64,000 nt of DNA from Rhodococcus koreensis (lineage in GTDB: Bacteria; Actinomycetota; Actinomycetes; Mycobacteriales; Mycobacteriaceae), in assembly GCF_900105905.1 (NCBI RefSeq), contig NZ_FNSV01000005.1:7440001-7504000 (forward strand), in the 5' to 3' direction. Positions within the stretch are counted from its first letter, which is position 1, and the number at the start of each line of letters is the position of its first letter. Below the pieces are notes generated by a model that was not told the DNA's origin, ran no database searches, and saw nothing but the letters and a program-made list of their open reading frames with translations. The translations under genes were made by a program, and so were the position numbers. Shown in pieces: positions 9,295-18,176 of the stretch.

Positions 9295-9351
9295 GACGAA
9301 TCCCCTCGCGCTCTTCGATCCTTACTCGCGACGAGGGGTCCGGTCAAGGCC

Positions 9352-9397
9352 CCCGTGAGTACTTGTTAACCGCCGGTGGTTAACAAGTACTCACGGG
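9352..9397. repeat. CCCGTG hairpin repeat, copy 2
   Basis: Perfect 20-bp arms: CCCGTGAGTACTTGTTAACC at 9352-9371 and its exact complement at 9378-9397, with loop GCCGGT. The right arm encodes the last codons (REYLLTT...) of the minus-strand SfnG-like gene, whose TAA stop (9366-9368) lies inside the left arm. Arms are identical to copy 3; only the loops differ. Confidence 0.9.
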
Positions 9398-10436
9398 TGG
9401 GGACGAGCGGGAACACCTGCTCGGCGATGCGCTCGAGTTCCTCGTGCGCGGGGGAGCACTGGATGAGCAGCAGGGTGAGGCCGGCGTCCTGGTAGGCGCG
9501 GATCTTCTCCGCGACCTGTTCCGGTGTGCCGACGAGGTCGGGGCGCAGTCCGCGGGTGCCGACGGAGTATTCGCGCCTGGACAGTTCGACGTCGAGTTCG
9601 GAGTTCTTCACGAACTCCTCGAACGACGCGTACCCGGGCGAGTGCGGGTCGACGGTGGTGATGCGTTCGAGCTCGGCGCGGGCCTCGGCTTCGGTGTCGC
9701 GCACGATGATGTAGGTGGACATGCCGAATTCGGCCATGTCCCGCTGGTGGATTCGCTGCGACCGCGCATTCATGTCGGCGATCTTGGTGCGCACCTCCTC
9801 GACGGTGCCGCCGTGCAGCACGTACGAGTCGGCGAACGTCGCGATCGATTCGCGGCCGCTCTCGCTCTCGCCGCCCGCGAAGACCGGGGGATGGATTGCG
9901 GGTTTCGGCGACAGGATCGAGTCGCGCACGCTGAAGTGCTCGCCCTGGTAGGTGAACGGGGTGTGCTCCCAGAGTCCGCGGAGTACGTCGACGAATTCGG
10001 TGGCCTGCCGGTACCGGTCGTCGTGCCGGGTGAACGCGCCGCCGTACTGCCGGGCTTCCTCCTCCCACCAGGCGGCGACGACGTTGAGCGCGAACCGTGC
10101 CGCACCGGCGTCGGTGGTGCCGGCGATGTCGGTGATGGTGGCCGATTCCTTCGCGGTGACCGCGGGCAGGTGGAATCCGGGTCGCACCGCCGTCATCACC
10201 CGGAGCTGTTCGGTGACCGCGAGGATCGCCGACGACAGCGACCAGGCCTCGAGGCTGGGTGCGTCGACGCCCTTGCGGTCGTTGAGGTAGAGCTCGGGGA
10301 CGAGGGTGGTGTGGTATCCGAGCCGGTCCGCCAGCTGCGACAGCTTTTTGACGTAGTCCCAGGTGGCGGGCATGCCTTCGTCGCCCAGGTTGCGCAGAAA
10401 CCCGCCGTAGATGGGCGTCCAGTAGCCGAAATGCAT
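9366..10436 (-). CDS. sfnG: SfnG-like dimethylsulfone monooxygenase (LLM family)
   Basis: 356 residues. The N-terminus MHFGYWTPIYGGFLRN and the downstream DRKGVDAPSLEAWS and AGGESESGRESIA blocks match the SfnG branch of bacterial luciferase-like, FMNH2-dependent monooxygenases, which turn dimethylsulfone into methanesulfinate. It needs reduced FMN from a separate reductase; two reductase-type genes lie about 13 kb away in the same island. ATG at 10436 is chosen because it follows the metY stop by one base and GGAGGAA lies just upstream in the metY 3' end, so the two are translationally coupled. The C-terminus is encoded in a hairpin repeat. Substrate is inferred from family resemblance. Confidence 0.85.
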   Translation of the reverse strand: MHFGYWTPIYGGFLRNLGDEGMPATWDYVKKLSQLADRLGYHTTLVPELYLNDRKGVDAPSLEAWSLSSAILAVTEQLRVMTAVRPGFHLPAVTAKESATITDIAGTTDAGAARFALNVVAAWWEEEARQYGGAFTRHDDRYRQATEFVDVLRGLWEHTPFTYQGEHFSVRDSILSPKPAIHPPVFAGGESESGRESIATFADSYVLHGGTVEEVRTKIADMNARSQRIHQRDMAEFGMSTYIIVRDTEAEARAELERITTVDPHSPGYASFEEFVKNSELDVELSRREYSVGTRGLRPDLVGTPEQVAEKIRAYQDAGLTLLLIQCSPAHEELERIAEQVFPLVPTREYLLTTGG

Positions 10437-10437
10437 G

Positions 10438-11736
10438 TCATTCCTCCGTGATGGCGTCGAGCGACGCACGCAGATCGTCGACGAGGTCTTCCAGGTTCTC
10501 CAGTCCGATGGACAATCGGACGGTGCGGTAGCCGAATCCGGCGTCGCGGAGTTGCGTGTCGTCGAGGTGGCTGTGCGTCGTGGTGGCGGGGTGCACCACC
10601 AGCGAGCGGGCGTCGCCGATGTTGGCGACGATGGCGAACAGTTGCAGCGAGTCGACGAACTTCGCGACCTTCGTGTCGTCGACGGCGAGGTCGAACGAGA
10701 AGACCGAGCCGGCGCCGCGCGGCAGGTACCGCTGGGCCGCGTCGTGCCACCGGTTCTCCGGCAGTCCGGGGTAATTGACCTTGGCGACCGCGGGATGACC
10801 GTCGAGGAACTGTGCGATCGCCAGCGCCGAACCGACTTGCCGCTCCAGCCGCAGGTCCAGCGTCTCCAGCCCTTGAAGCAGCTGGAACGAATTGAACGGG
10901 GACAGTGCGGGACCGAGGTCGTGGACGACCTTCGTCTTCGCGTACACGAGGTAGGCGCTCCGGTCGCGTCCGAACTCGTCCCACAGCACGAGGTCGCCGA
11001 TCCGCGGATACGGCTCGGTGAACTGGGTCCAGCGCCGCGGCTCCGCGCCGAAGTCGAATGTACCGAGGTCGACGATCACCCCGCCCAGCGACGTTCCGTG
11101 CCCGCCGATGAACTTGGTGGCCGAGTACACGGCGATGTCGGCGCCGAAGTCCTTGGGGCGGAGCAGGTACGGGGTGGCGATCGTGTTGTCGACGATCAGC
11201 GGTACCCCGGCCTGGTGCGCGATGTCGGCGACGGCCCGGACGTCGAGGACGGAGGCGACGGGGTTGCCGATCGTCTCGGCGAAGAAGGCCCGGGTCTCGG
11301 GGCGCGCGGCCGCACGCCAGGCGTCGAGGTCGTCCTGGTCGACGAGCGTGACGTCGATCCCGAAGTCCGCGAACGTGTCCGTGAGCAGGTCGACCGTGCC
11401 GCCGTACAGTTGCCGCGCCGCGACGATGTGCTGCCCCGACTTGGCGAGGGTGAGCAGTGCGACCGCGACGGCGGACTGCCCGGACCCGGTGGCCAGCGCG
11501 GCGACACCGCCGTCGAGGTCGGCGAGCCGCTGCTCGAGCACGGCCTGGGTGGGGTTCCCGGTGCGGCTGTACAGGTTTCCCTTGCGGCGCAGGGAAAAGA
11601 TGTCCCGTGCCTGGTCGAAGCTGCCGAAGTCGTAGGCAACCGATTGGTAGATCGGGGGGATCGCGGTGTTCTGCGGCGTGCCGGGCTGATAGCCGGTGCG
11701 GACCTGCCGGGTCGCGAACCCTGTGGTCTCGGGCAT
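10438..11736 (-). CDS. metY: O-acetylhomoserine sulfhydrylase (MetY)
   Basis: 432 residues, PLP-dependent Cys/Met-metabolism family. Lys208 in YSATKFIGGHGTSLGG is the Schiff-base lysine; GSGQSA and the NTIATPYLLRP block fit the O-acetylhomoserine aminocarboxypropyltransferase subfamily. It condenses O-acetylhomoserine with sulfide to give homocysteine. MPETTGFATRQV at 11736 is taken as the start; the frame runs 40 codons further up, but that part is promoter DNA with a different look. First gene of a metY-sfnG operon, divergent from an alpha/beta hydrolase, so sulfur released from organosulfur compounds could be captured here. Confidence 0.9.
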   Translation of the reverse strand: MPETTGFATRQVRTGYQPGTPQNTAIPPIYQSVAYDFGSFDQARDIFSLRRKGNLYSRTGNPTQAVLEQRLADLDGGVAALATGSGQSAVAVALLTLAKSGQHIVAARQLYGGTVDLLTDTFADFGIDVTLVDQDDLDAWRAAARPETRAFFAETIGNPVASVLDVRAVADIAHQAGVPLIVDNTIATPYLLRPKDFGADIAVYSATKFIGGHGTSLGGVIVDLGTFDFGAEPRRWTQFTEPYPRIGDLVLWDEFGRDRSAYLVYAKTKVVHDLGPALSPFNSFQLLQGLETLDLRLERQVGSALAIAQFLDGHPAVAKVNYPGLPENRWHDAAQRYLPRGAGSVFSFDLAVDDTKVAKFVDSLQLFAIVANIGDARSLVVHPATTTHSHLDDTQLRDAGFGYRTVRLSIGLENLEDLVDDLRASLDAITEE

Positions 11737-11797
11737 CGGTGTGCCTGTCCCTTCGTCGATACTCTTGATTGGCCGGGGGTCGATCACAAAACGAATA

Positions 11798-11845
11798 TGT
11801 TCGGAACAAAACACGAAGTGTGACGAGAAGACACGCGTTTTGTTC
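11798..11845. promoter_or_regulatory. candidate operators in the metY/hydrolase divergent promoter
   Basis: Two inverted repeats overlap in an A/T-richer patch: TGTTC-G-GAACA (11798-11808), and GAACAAAAC (11804-11812) with its exact complement GTTTTGTTC (11837-11845). The sequence CGAATATGTTCGG resembles CGAAATATGTTTT upstream of the NtaA-like gene at 14 kb. Probably a sulfur-responsive regulator site; untested. Confidence 0.45.
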
Positions 11846-11935
11846 TGCTCGAGCATTACTCTTGTTTCACCGCGCGCGGGTGAGTCAGGGTGACGCAGTC
11901 AATCCTGCGAACAACCACCCCGAGTGAGGTAATCA

Positions 11936-12634
11936 GTGGACATCGACTGGCTGGAACCCGAAGCGACCGCGCGTGGCTCGGTGATCGTCGTCGCCGGCCG
12001 AGGTGAGCATGCTCACGTGTACCGCAGGTTCGCCCGCCGGATCGCGTTCGACGGCTACCGCGTCGCGGTGGTGGAGAACGACCCCGCCGCGGCCGCTCGG
12101 GTGATCGCCGACGCCGAGTCCGGTCTCCCGCTCACCGTCGTCGGGTCGGACAGCGGTGCTCTCACCGCGCTCGACCTCGCCGCCACCCATCCGGCCGTGT
12201 CCGGGGTCGTGGCCGCCGGTCTCCTCATCGCGGGCACCGACGCCTTCACCGGAGGGTGGGACGGCGAACTCGAGATCCGCTCCGCGTGTCCGGTGCACCG
12301 GGGCGTCCTGGCCGCGGACGATGCTCTCGACCGCGGCACGCTCGGCGCGGAGACACCGGTCGCCACCGCGGATTCACTGACCCACGTGCAGGTTCCCGTC
12401 CTCGTCGTCCACGGAGGCGCCGATGTCCTCAGCCCGCCGGCGGAGGTCCTCGCCGTCGCGTCCGCGTTGCCGGGCGCCCGCGTGGTCGTCGTGAACGGCG
12501 GGCGGCACGACATTCTCAACGACGTGTCCCACCGGTCCGTCGCCGCCGAGATCGTGCAGTTCCTCGAGCGTCTGCGACTGCCCGGCACGCCCGACGTCCT
12601 CCTTCGCGAACCGGCGGGCGCACTCGCGCAATGA
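11936..12634 (+). CDS. Alpha/beta hydrolase
   Basis: 232 residues starting at GTG. Nucleophile elbow VVGSDSGA (Gly-Ser-Asp-Ser-Gly), a late VVHGGADVLSPP strand carrying the acid, and NGGRHDILND with the catalytic His; the family pattern is complete. The N-terminus is short and no signal peptide is seen, so it is cytoplasmic. Substrate unknown; it may be a thioesterase or esterase serving the sulfur island. It shares the promoter region with divergent metY and is followed by a MocR-type regulator on the same strand. Confidence 0.8.
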   Translation: MDIDWLEPEATARGSVIVVAGRGEHAHVYRRFARRIAFDGYRVAVVENDPAAAARVIADAESGLPLTVVGSDSGALTALDLAATHPAVSGVVAAGLLIAGTDAFTGGWDGELEIRSACPVHRGVLAADDALDRGTLGAETPVATADSLTHVQVPVLVVHGGADVLSPPAEVLAVASALPGARVVVVNGGRHDILNDVSHRSVAAEIVQFLERLRLPGTPDVLLREPAGALAQ

Positions 12635-12656
12635 ACCGGCCCGGGGCGGGGCCGGT
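12635..12656 (+). terminator. short GC-rich hairpin after the hydrolase stop
   Basis: ACCGGCCC (12635-12642), loop GGGGCG, GGGCCGGT (12649-12656): perfect 8-bp stem directly abutting the TGA stop and ending 27 nt before the MocR-type gene. Possible terminator or attenuator. Confidence 0.4.
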
Positions 12657-12682
12657 AGTGGTTGTCGATCGAAGGGGTGTGG

Positions 12683-14047
12683 ATGTCAGCGGTGCTGGAG
12701 TCGGAGACGATTGCTCCGGAGTGGTTGCTCGAACGAATCGACGGCCGCACCGCGGAACTCGCCGATGCCGTCGCCGACCTCATCCGGTCGGGTGAGCTGA
12801 GCCCCGGCGACCGCCTGCCGACCGTCCGCGCACTCGCGAAGGCGACCGATCTCAGTGTCGGTGCGATCGTCAGCGCGTGGGGCCGGTTGCAGGAGCAAGG
12901 TTTCGTGCAGACCCGCCGCCGCGGCGGCACCGTCGTACTCCCGCCGCTCGACAGTGTGCCCGAGCGCGGCATCCCCGATTGGCGTGGCGTCGACCTGGCG
13001 CAGAATGCACCGGATCTGGCGCTGCAGCCGTCCCTGTCCGACGCTTTGTTGTCCAGCCTGGACGCCGAGACGTTGAATGTGTTCGGGCGGGAACTGATGA
13101 CCGAGCGTCTGCGCAATGCCGTCGCTCCGGGGTGGCCGTTCGAACCGGAGGCGTGGGCGACCGCGGGCGGCGGCACCGAGGCGCTGCTGCTGGCGGTGGA
13201 GGCGGCGGCGCCGCCCGGGTCCCGGGTGGCGGTCGACGAGCCTCTCGGCCCGGGCGTGCTCGACACCCTCCGCGATCTGGGTCTGGATGCGGTCGGCGTC
13301 GGCGCCGACCGCGACGGTCCCCGGCCGGACGCGCTCGACGAGGCCCTGACGGCCGGTGCGGTCGCGTTCGTGTTCCAGCCCGGGGCGCCGTTCGCCGTCG
13401 ACCACGCGGTCAGCGCGCGGCGCACCCGCGAACTCGCCGACGTGCTGCGACGGCATCCGGCGGTGTGGGTGGTCGAGGACGACTCGATCGGACCGCTCGA
13501 ACCGGAGCAACCGCCGACGCTGGGCTGTGAACTGCCGCAGCGTGTCGTCCGGATCCGCAGTTACTGCAAGGCGTACGGGATCGACGTGCGGACCTCCGTC
13601 CTCGGCGGCTCCCGCGAGCTGATCGAGAAGGCCATGAAGGTGCGCAGTCACGGCGTCGGCTCGAACAGCCGGATCCTGCAGAACACCCTCGCCCACCTGA
13701 TCGGCAGCGCCGACGCCGAACACGCGGTCACGGCGGCGCACGAACGCTACGCCGCGCGGCGCACGACGCTGCTCGGGGCCCTGATCGACCGCGGTATCGA
13801 GGCTTTCGCGGGCCCGCACAGTCTGGTCGTGTGGGTGACGGTGTCGGACGAGACCGCGGCGCTGGTCGCGTTGGCGCGGCAGGGCATCTCCGTGGGGGCG
13901 GGATCGCGGTCGTTCGTGCGGTCACCCGCACGGCAACTCCTGCGCCTGTCGGCCACTCAATTGCCCGACGACGCCGAGCTGATCGGGCAGCTCGCCGACG
14001 TCGTCGCGGCGGCTGTCGCGGAGTCGTCGCGCGAGTTCTTCGACTGA
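12683..14047 (+). CDS. MocR-type GntR regulator (wHTH plus aminotransferase-like domain)
   Basis: 454 residues. Residues about 15-90 form a GntR winged helix (PGDRLPTVRALAKATDLSVGA recognition region, RRRGGT wing). The remainder is a fold-type I aminotransferase-like domain with a candidate PLP lysine, Lys296 (SYCKAYG); the usual DDY element reads EDDSIG. MocR regulators sense a PLP-linked metabolite. Position between the metY/sfnG and NtaA/oligopeptide-transporter blocks suggests it controls sulfur genes (inference). ATG at 12683 is preferred to a TTG seven codons upstream, with GAAGGGG before it. Confidence 0.85.
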   Translation: MSAVLESETIAPEWLLERIDGRTAELADAVADLIRSGELSPGDRLPTVRALAKATDLSVGAIVSAWGRLQEQGFVQTRRRGGTVVLPPLDSVPERGIPDWRGVDLAQNAPDLALQPSLSDALLSSLDAETLNVFGRELMTERLRNAVAPGWPFEPEAWATAGGGTEALLLAVEAAAPPGSRVAVDEPLGPGVLDTLRDLGLDAVGVGADRDGPRPDALDEALTAGAVAFVFQPGAPFAVDHAVSARRTRELADVLRRHPAVWVVEDDSIGPLEPEQPPTLGCELPQRVVRIRSYCKAYGIDVRTSVLGGSRELIEKAMKVRSHGVGSNSRILQNTLAHLIGSADAEHAVTAAHERYAARRTTLLGALIDRGIEAFAGPHSLVVWVTVSDETAALVALARQGISVGAGSRSFVRSPARQLLRLSATQLPDDAELIGQLADVVAAAVAESSREFFD

Positions 14048-14085
14048 TCGGACTTTGTTCGGCAGCACTGCGGGACATACGAAAT

Positions 14086-14099
14086 ATGTTTTGAAACAT
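14086..14099. promoter_or_regulatory. palindromic operator candidate upstream of NtaA-like gene
   Basis: ATGTTT-TG-AAACAT, a 6-bp-arm palindrome about 100 nt upstream of the monooxygenase start and 39 nt after the regulator stop. Flanking CGAAATATG recalls the element in front of metY. Confidence 0.4.
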
Positions 14100-14197
14100 C
14101 GAGAATTTAATACTCTGCACGCGTCTGTTTGCTCCATACACTTCAACGCGGCGTGCCGAGGCAGGTGCCTGACGGCGAACGACGAAGGAGCGAGAAC

Positions 14198-15589
14198 ATG
14201 ACGAGACGGCAACTGAAATTGGGAGCTGTCCTCACCCCCACGGGTGGTCCCGGGCACCCGTACACCTGGCTGGACCCGGAGATCCCCGGCGACGCCAGCG
14301 TCGACATCGACTGGTACATCGAGTACGCGCGTCTCGCCGAGCAGGCGCGGTTCGACCTCGTGTTCATCGTCGACAGCCAGTTCATCACCCCCGACTCGCC
14401 CCCGCACTACCTGAACCGGCTCGAGCCGCTGACGCTGCTGTCGGCGCTCGCCGTGGCCACCGAGCACATCGGGCTCGTCGGCACCCTGACCACGTCGTTC
14501 AACCAGCCGTTCAACCTCGCGCGACGGTTCGCGTCCCTCGACCTGATCAGCCGCGGCCGCGCAGGCTGGAACGTGGTCACCAGCGGCGACTCGGGCACCG
14601 CCGGAAACTACAGCCTCGAGGAGCATTACGACTACGCCACCCGCTACGGCCGGGCACTCGAACACGTCGAGGTGGTCAAGGCGCTGTGGGATTCGTACGA
14701 GGACGACGCGTTTCCGCGCGACCGGGACGCCCGCCGCTTCCTCGACGCGGACAAGCTGCACACCCTCGACCACCGGGGTGAGCACTTCTCGGTGGTGGGC
14801 CCGCTCAACATCGAACGCTCACGGCAGGGCCAGCCGGTGATCTTCCAGGCCGGCGACTCCGACCAGGGCCGCGACCTCGGCGCGCGCATCGCCGACGGGA
14901 TCTTCACGCATGCCCCGAGTTTCGAAGCGGGAGCGGCGTTCTACGCCGACATCAAGAACCGGGCCGCGGCGTACGGGCGCGCCCCCGAGGACATCGTGAT
15001 CCTGCCGGGCGTCACCGTCACCGTGGGCGACACCGACGCCGACGCCCGCGAGATCGAACGCACGACCCAGCTGGCGGACAACGACTTCGGTAGGTCCCTG
15101 CGGGAACTCGGCCGGCCGTTCGGCTGGCACGACTTCCAGCAGTACGATCTCGACGCGCCGTTCCCCACCGAGGCCTTGCAGCACGCCGAGCGGAGTTTCT
15201 ACACGCAGGCGAAGAAGATCACCGACCTCGCTGTCGGCCGCGGGCTGACGCTGCGGCAGACCGTCGAGGCGCTCAACGCGCCGAAGACGTCGCCGTTCAC
15301 CGGCAGCGCCGAGACCGTCGCGAACGAACTGCAGCGCTGGCTGGACGGTCACGCCCTCGACGGCATCAACATCCACATCGGTCACCCGGCGCAGTTCCGC
15401 CGCTTCGTAGACGAGGTGCTGCCGATCCTGCGCGAGCGCGGGGTGGTCCGGGAGGATTACGAGCAGGACACCCTGCGCGGCAACCTCGGCCTGCCCTTCG
15501 CGGAGAACCGCTACACCCGTGCGCGGCGTGAGGGCATCGACCCCGCCCCGCTGCCCGGCACCACCGCGTCGCTGTCCGCGAGCGTCTGA
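14198..15589 (+). CDS. NtaA/SnaA/DszA-type FMN-dependent monooxygenase
   Basis: 463 residues of the flavin-utilising, luciferase-like NtaA/SnaA/SoxA(DszA) branch. Diagnostic parts: LVFIVDSQF near the N-terminus, LTTSFNQPFNLARRFASLD, GRAGWNVVTSG, and QAGDSDQGRDLGARIADGIF. These two-component enzymes use FMNH2 and O2 to cleave C-S or C-N bonds (sulfones, NTA). ATG at 14198 follows GAAGGAG at 14184-14190; the longer frame from 14129 lies in the promoter. It is 35 nt before the binding protein of an oligopeptide-type ABC transporter, so enzyme and transporter very likely share a substrate. Confidence 0.88.
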   Translation: MTRRQLKLGAVLTPTGGPGHPYTWLDPEIPGDASVDIDWYIEYARLAEQARFDLVFIVDSQFITPDSPPHYLNRLEPLTLLSALAVATEHIGLVGTLTTSFNQPFNLARRFASLDLISRGRAGWNVVTSGDSGTAGNYSLEEHYDYATRYGRALEHVEVVKALWDSYEDDAFPRDRDARRFLDADKLHTLDHRGEHFSVVGPLNIERSRQGQPVIFQAGDSDQGRDLGARIADGIFTHAPSFEAGAAFYADIKNRAAAYGRAPEDIVILPGVTVTVGDTDADAREIERTTQLADNDFGRSLRELGRPFGWHDFQQYDLDAPFPTEALQHAERSFYTQAKKITDLAVGRGLTLRQTVEALNAPKTSPFTGSAETVANELQRWLDGHALDGINIHIGHPAQFRRFVDEVLPILRERGVVREDYEQDTLRGNLGLPFAENRYTRARREGIDPAPLPGTTASLSASV

Positions 15590-15624
15590 ATCACCACCCC
15601 CCTTTGCATGGTCAGGAGCACCCA

Positions 15625-17148
15625 GTGAGCAAGAAGAGCCGGCGGATCGCCGGCGCCGTAATATTCGGAGTGATCGTCGGTCTCGTGGCCACCGCGTGCG
15701 GCGGTGGCAGCAGTTCGGACGGCGCCGAGGTCAAGTGGGCGTTCAACCTCCCCACCTCGTGGGATCCGGTGACGAGCCGGACCGGAAACGACATCAACAC
15801 CATCAGCCTCGCGTATGCGTCGCTGACCCGGCTCGACGCCGAGGGCAACGTCGAACCGTCGCTCGCCGAGAGCTGGAAGTACAACGCCGACGGCACCGCG
15901 GTGACGTTCAGCCTGCGTGACGGTTTGACGTTCTCCGACGGGACCACCCTCGATTCGCAGGCAGTGAAGGCGTTCTTCGACCGGGGCAAGACCCAGGACG
16001 ATTCGTTCCTGCGCGATCAGCTCGCCGGCGTCACCGAGGTCACGGCAGACACCGCCACCGACGTCACGCTGCACCTGGCCGACGCCGACTACCAGATCCC
16101 GTACCTGGTCGCCGGGCGCACCGGTGCGATCGCCAGCCCGACGGCGGCCGCCGACCCGCAGAAGCTCAGCGTGTGGCCGGTCGGGGCCGGTCCGTTCACG
16201 ATCACCGATTTCGTCGCCGAGGATCACGCGTACTTCGAGAAGAACCCGAACTACTGGGACGCCGAGAACATTCACATCGACCACTTCGAACTCAGCGTCG
16301 CCCCGGACCCGGCCACTCTCGTCGCCGGTGTCCAGTCCGGCTCCATCGACTTCGCGACGCTGCCTGCGTTGCAGTCCAAGGAAGCCGAGGCCGCCGGTCT
16401 CGACGTGACCGTGAAGCCGTCGCTCGCAGCGAACGACGTGTCCATCAACCTCAACAAGGCCCCGTTCGACAACCCGAAGATCGTCGAGGCGTTCCGCTAC
16501 GCATTCGACCGCCAGGCATTCGTCGACGTCATCACGAACGGGCTGGGGAGCACCACCAGCCAGCCGTTCCCCGACGGTTACCTCGCGTTCAACCCGGAGA
16601 TCGAGAAGCTCTGGAACTACGACCCCGACAAGGCATCTCGTCTCCTCGCCGAGGCGGGCTACGCGCCCGGGCAGTTGTCGATCGAGATCACGGCGCAGTC
16701 GGCGGCCACCAACCGTGCGGAACTCGTGCAGTCGCAGCTGAAGAAGATCGGCGTCGAGTCCACGATCAAGGTGGTCCCGCCGGGATCGTCGACGTGGCAG
16801 AGCGAGGTCTACATCGCGAAGAACCCGCAGCTGGCCACGGACGGCACCATCGGACGTGAATCCCCGGTGCAGAACCTGCTCGCCGTCTACGGTCCGGAAG
16901 GCATCATGAACCTCAGCGGCCCGCACGCGTCGCCGGAGTTCTCCGCCGCACTCGACACCGTGCGCCGCACCCCGCTCGAGGACCCGGAGTACAAGCCGCG
17001 GTTGTGGCAGGCCGTCAAGGTCGGTGTCGAGCAGTCGCCGACGAACTACCTCTTCAGCAACCCGTGGATCATCGTGTCCAACCCGGACCTAAAGAACCTG
17101 AACATCCTGCCGTCCCAGGTTCGCTGGGAAGGCGTCACGGTCTCGTGA
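15625..17148 (+). CDS. ABC transporter solute-binding lipoprotein, family 5 (DppA/OppA type)
   Basis: 507 residues from a GTG start with CAGGAG before it. N-terminal KKSRR, a hydrophobic segment and the lipobox VATACGGG give a membrane-anchored lipoprotein. The mature part has SBP family 5 features: YASLTRLDAEGNVEPSLAESW and TFSLRDGLTFSDGT. Binds peptides, nickel or other small organic ligands. Its stop overlaps the GTG start of the first permease (GTGA), so five transport genes form one operon behind the NtaA-like gene. Confidence 0.92.
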   Translation: MSKKSRRIAGAVIFGVIVGLVATACGGGSSSDGAEVKWAFNLPTSWDPVTSRTGNDINTISLAYASLTRLDAEGNVEPSLAESWKYNADGTAVTFSLRDGLTFSDGTTLDSQAVKAFFDRGKTQDDSFLRDQLAGVTEVTADTATDVTLHLADADYQIPYLVAGRTGAIASPTAAADPQKLSVWPVGAGPFTITDFVAEDHAYFEKNPNYWDAENIHIDHFELSVAPDPATLVAGVQSGSIDFATLPALQSKEAEAAGLDVTVKPSLAANDVSINLNKAPFDNPKIVEAFRYAFDRQAFVDVITNGLGSTTSQPFPDGYLAFNPEIEKLWNYDPDKASRLLAEAGYAPGQLSIEITAQSAATNRAELVQSQLKKIGVESTIKVVPPGSSTWQSEVYIAKNPQLATDGTIGRESPVQNLLAVYGPEGIMNLSGPHASPEFSAALDTVRRTPLEDPEYKPRLWQAVKVGVEQSPTNYLFSNPWIIVSNPDLKNLNILPSQVRWEGVTVS

Positions 17149-18170
17149 CCACCGCAGACATCGAGGCCGAAGGCACCGGGAGGACATTCGCTCTCCCGGT
17201 GCCTGCGGGCGCGTTCGGCACGGCGGCGCGGATCGTGCTCGGCACCGTGCTGATCGTGGTCCCGGTCTTCCTGTTCTCCACCCTGATCACGTTTCTGCTC
17301 GGTGCGGCCAGCGGGCTGAATCCGGCCGCCGGCATCGCCGGTGACGCCGCGACCCCGGAGACGATCGCCCGGATCAACGCCGAGTTCGGGCTGGACAAGC
17401 CGGTCTGGCAGCAGTACGTCGACTGGATGTCGAGCATGCTGAGCGGCGACCTCGGTGTCTCGTGGTTCAGCAAGATCCCGGTCAGCGAGTTGATCGGTGA
17501 GCGGCTCGCCGTCAGCGCCTCCATCGCGGGTGTCGCGCTGGTCATCGGACTCGTCCTCGGTGTCGGGCTCGGGGTGCTCGCCGCCGTCTACAAGGGCAGC
17601 CTGCTCGACCGGGCGATCACCGCCTACACGTCGGTGGCGTCGACGCTGCCGCCGTTCGTCATCTCCATCGGACTGATCCTCGTCTTCAGCGTCGGGCTGC
17701 ACTGGCTGCCGTCGGCCGGGTACGTCCCGCCGGACGAGAACTTCGGCCGCTGGCTGTCGTTGATCATCATGCCCGCGATCGCGCTGAGCATGGACGTCGT
17801 CGCCGATATCGCGCGGCAACTCCGCACCGGCCTGGTCGCGGAACTGGATCAGAACTACGTCACCGGCGCGGTGGTGCGGGGCATCGGTCCGTCACGGATC
17901 CTGTTCGTGCACGCCCTGCGTAACGGCAGCGGTCCCGCCCTGTCGATCCTGGGCATGAAGATCCCCACGCTCATCGGCGGCGCCGTCGTGATGGAGACCA
18001 TGTTCTCCATGCCCGGCTTCGGTCGCCTCGCCGCCGACTCCGCGCTGCGCGGGGACGTTCCGATCGTCCAGGGAACGCTCGTCGTGGCGATCGTGTTCGT
18101 GCTGTTCTGCAACATCGTCGTCAACATCGCCCAGAGCGTCCTGCAGCCGGCCACCAAGCGGAGAGACTGA
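17145..18170 (+). CDS. ABC transporter permease, DppB type
   Basis: 341 residues from GTG overlapping the preceding stop by four bases. Six hydrophobic segments, the N-terminal one near residues 25-55, and the long periplasmic loop with LNAEFGLDKPVWQQYVDWM-like text (INAEFGLDKPVWQQY) typical of DppB/OppB. The EAA-type cytoplasmic loop contains VVRGIGPSRILFVHALRNG. Forms the channel with the next permease. Confidence 0.92.
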   Translation: MTTADIEAEGTGRTFALPVPAGAFGTAARIVLGTVLIVVPVFLFSTLITFLLGAASGLNPAAGIAGDAATPETIARINAEFGLDKPVWQQYVDWMSSMLSGDLGVSWFSKIPVSELIGERLAVSASIAGVALVIGLVLGVGLGVLAAVYKGSLLDRAITAYTSVASTLPPFVISIGLILVFSVGLHWLPSAGYVPPDENFGRWLSLIIMPAIALSMDVVADIARQLRTGLVAELDQNYVTGAVVRGIGPSRILFVHALRNGSGPALSILGMKIPTLIGGAVVMETMFSMPGFGRLAADSALRGDVPIVQGTLVVAIVFVLFCNIVVNIAQSVLQPATKRRD

Positions 18171-18176
18171 CATCCC

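Noticed and set aside
11737..11935. SAM-type riboswitch in front of metY
   Set aside because: Region has operator-like inverted repeats but I cannot find the stem/core arrangement of a known SAM riboswitch on the minus strand.
12055..13425. 456-codon minus-strand frame over the hydrolase and MocR-type genes
   Set aside because: Ser/Arg/Thr-rich antisense shadow without motifs.
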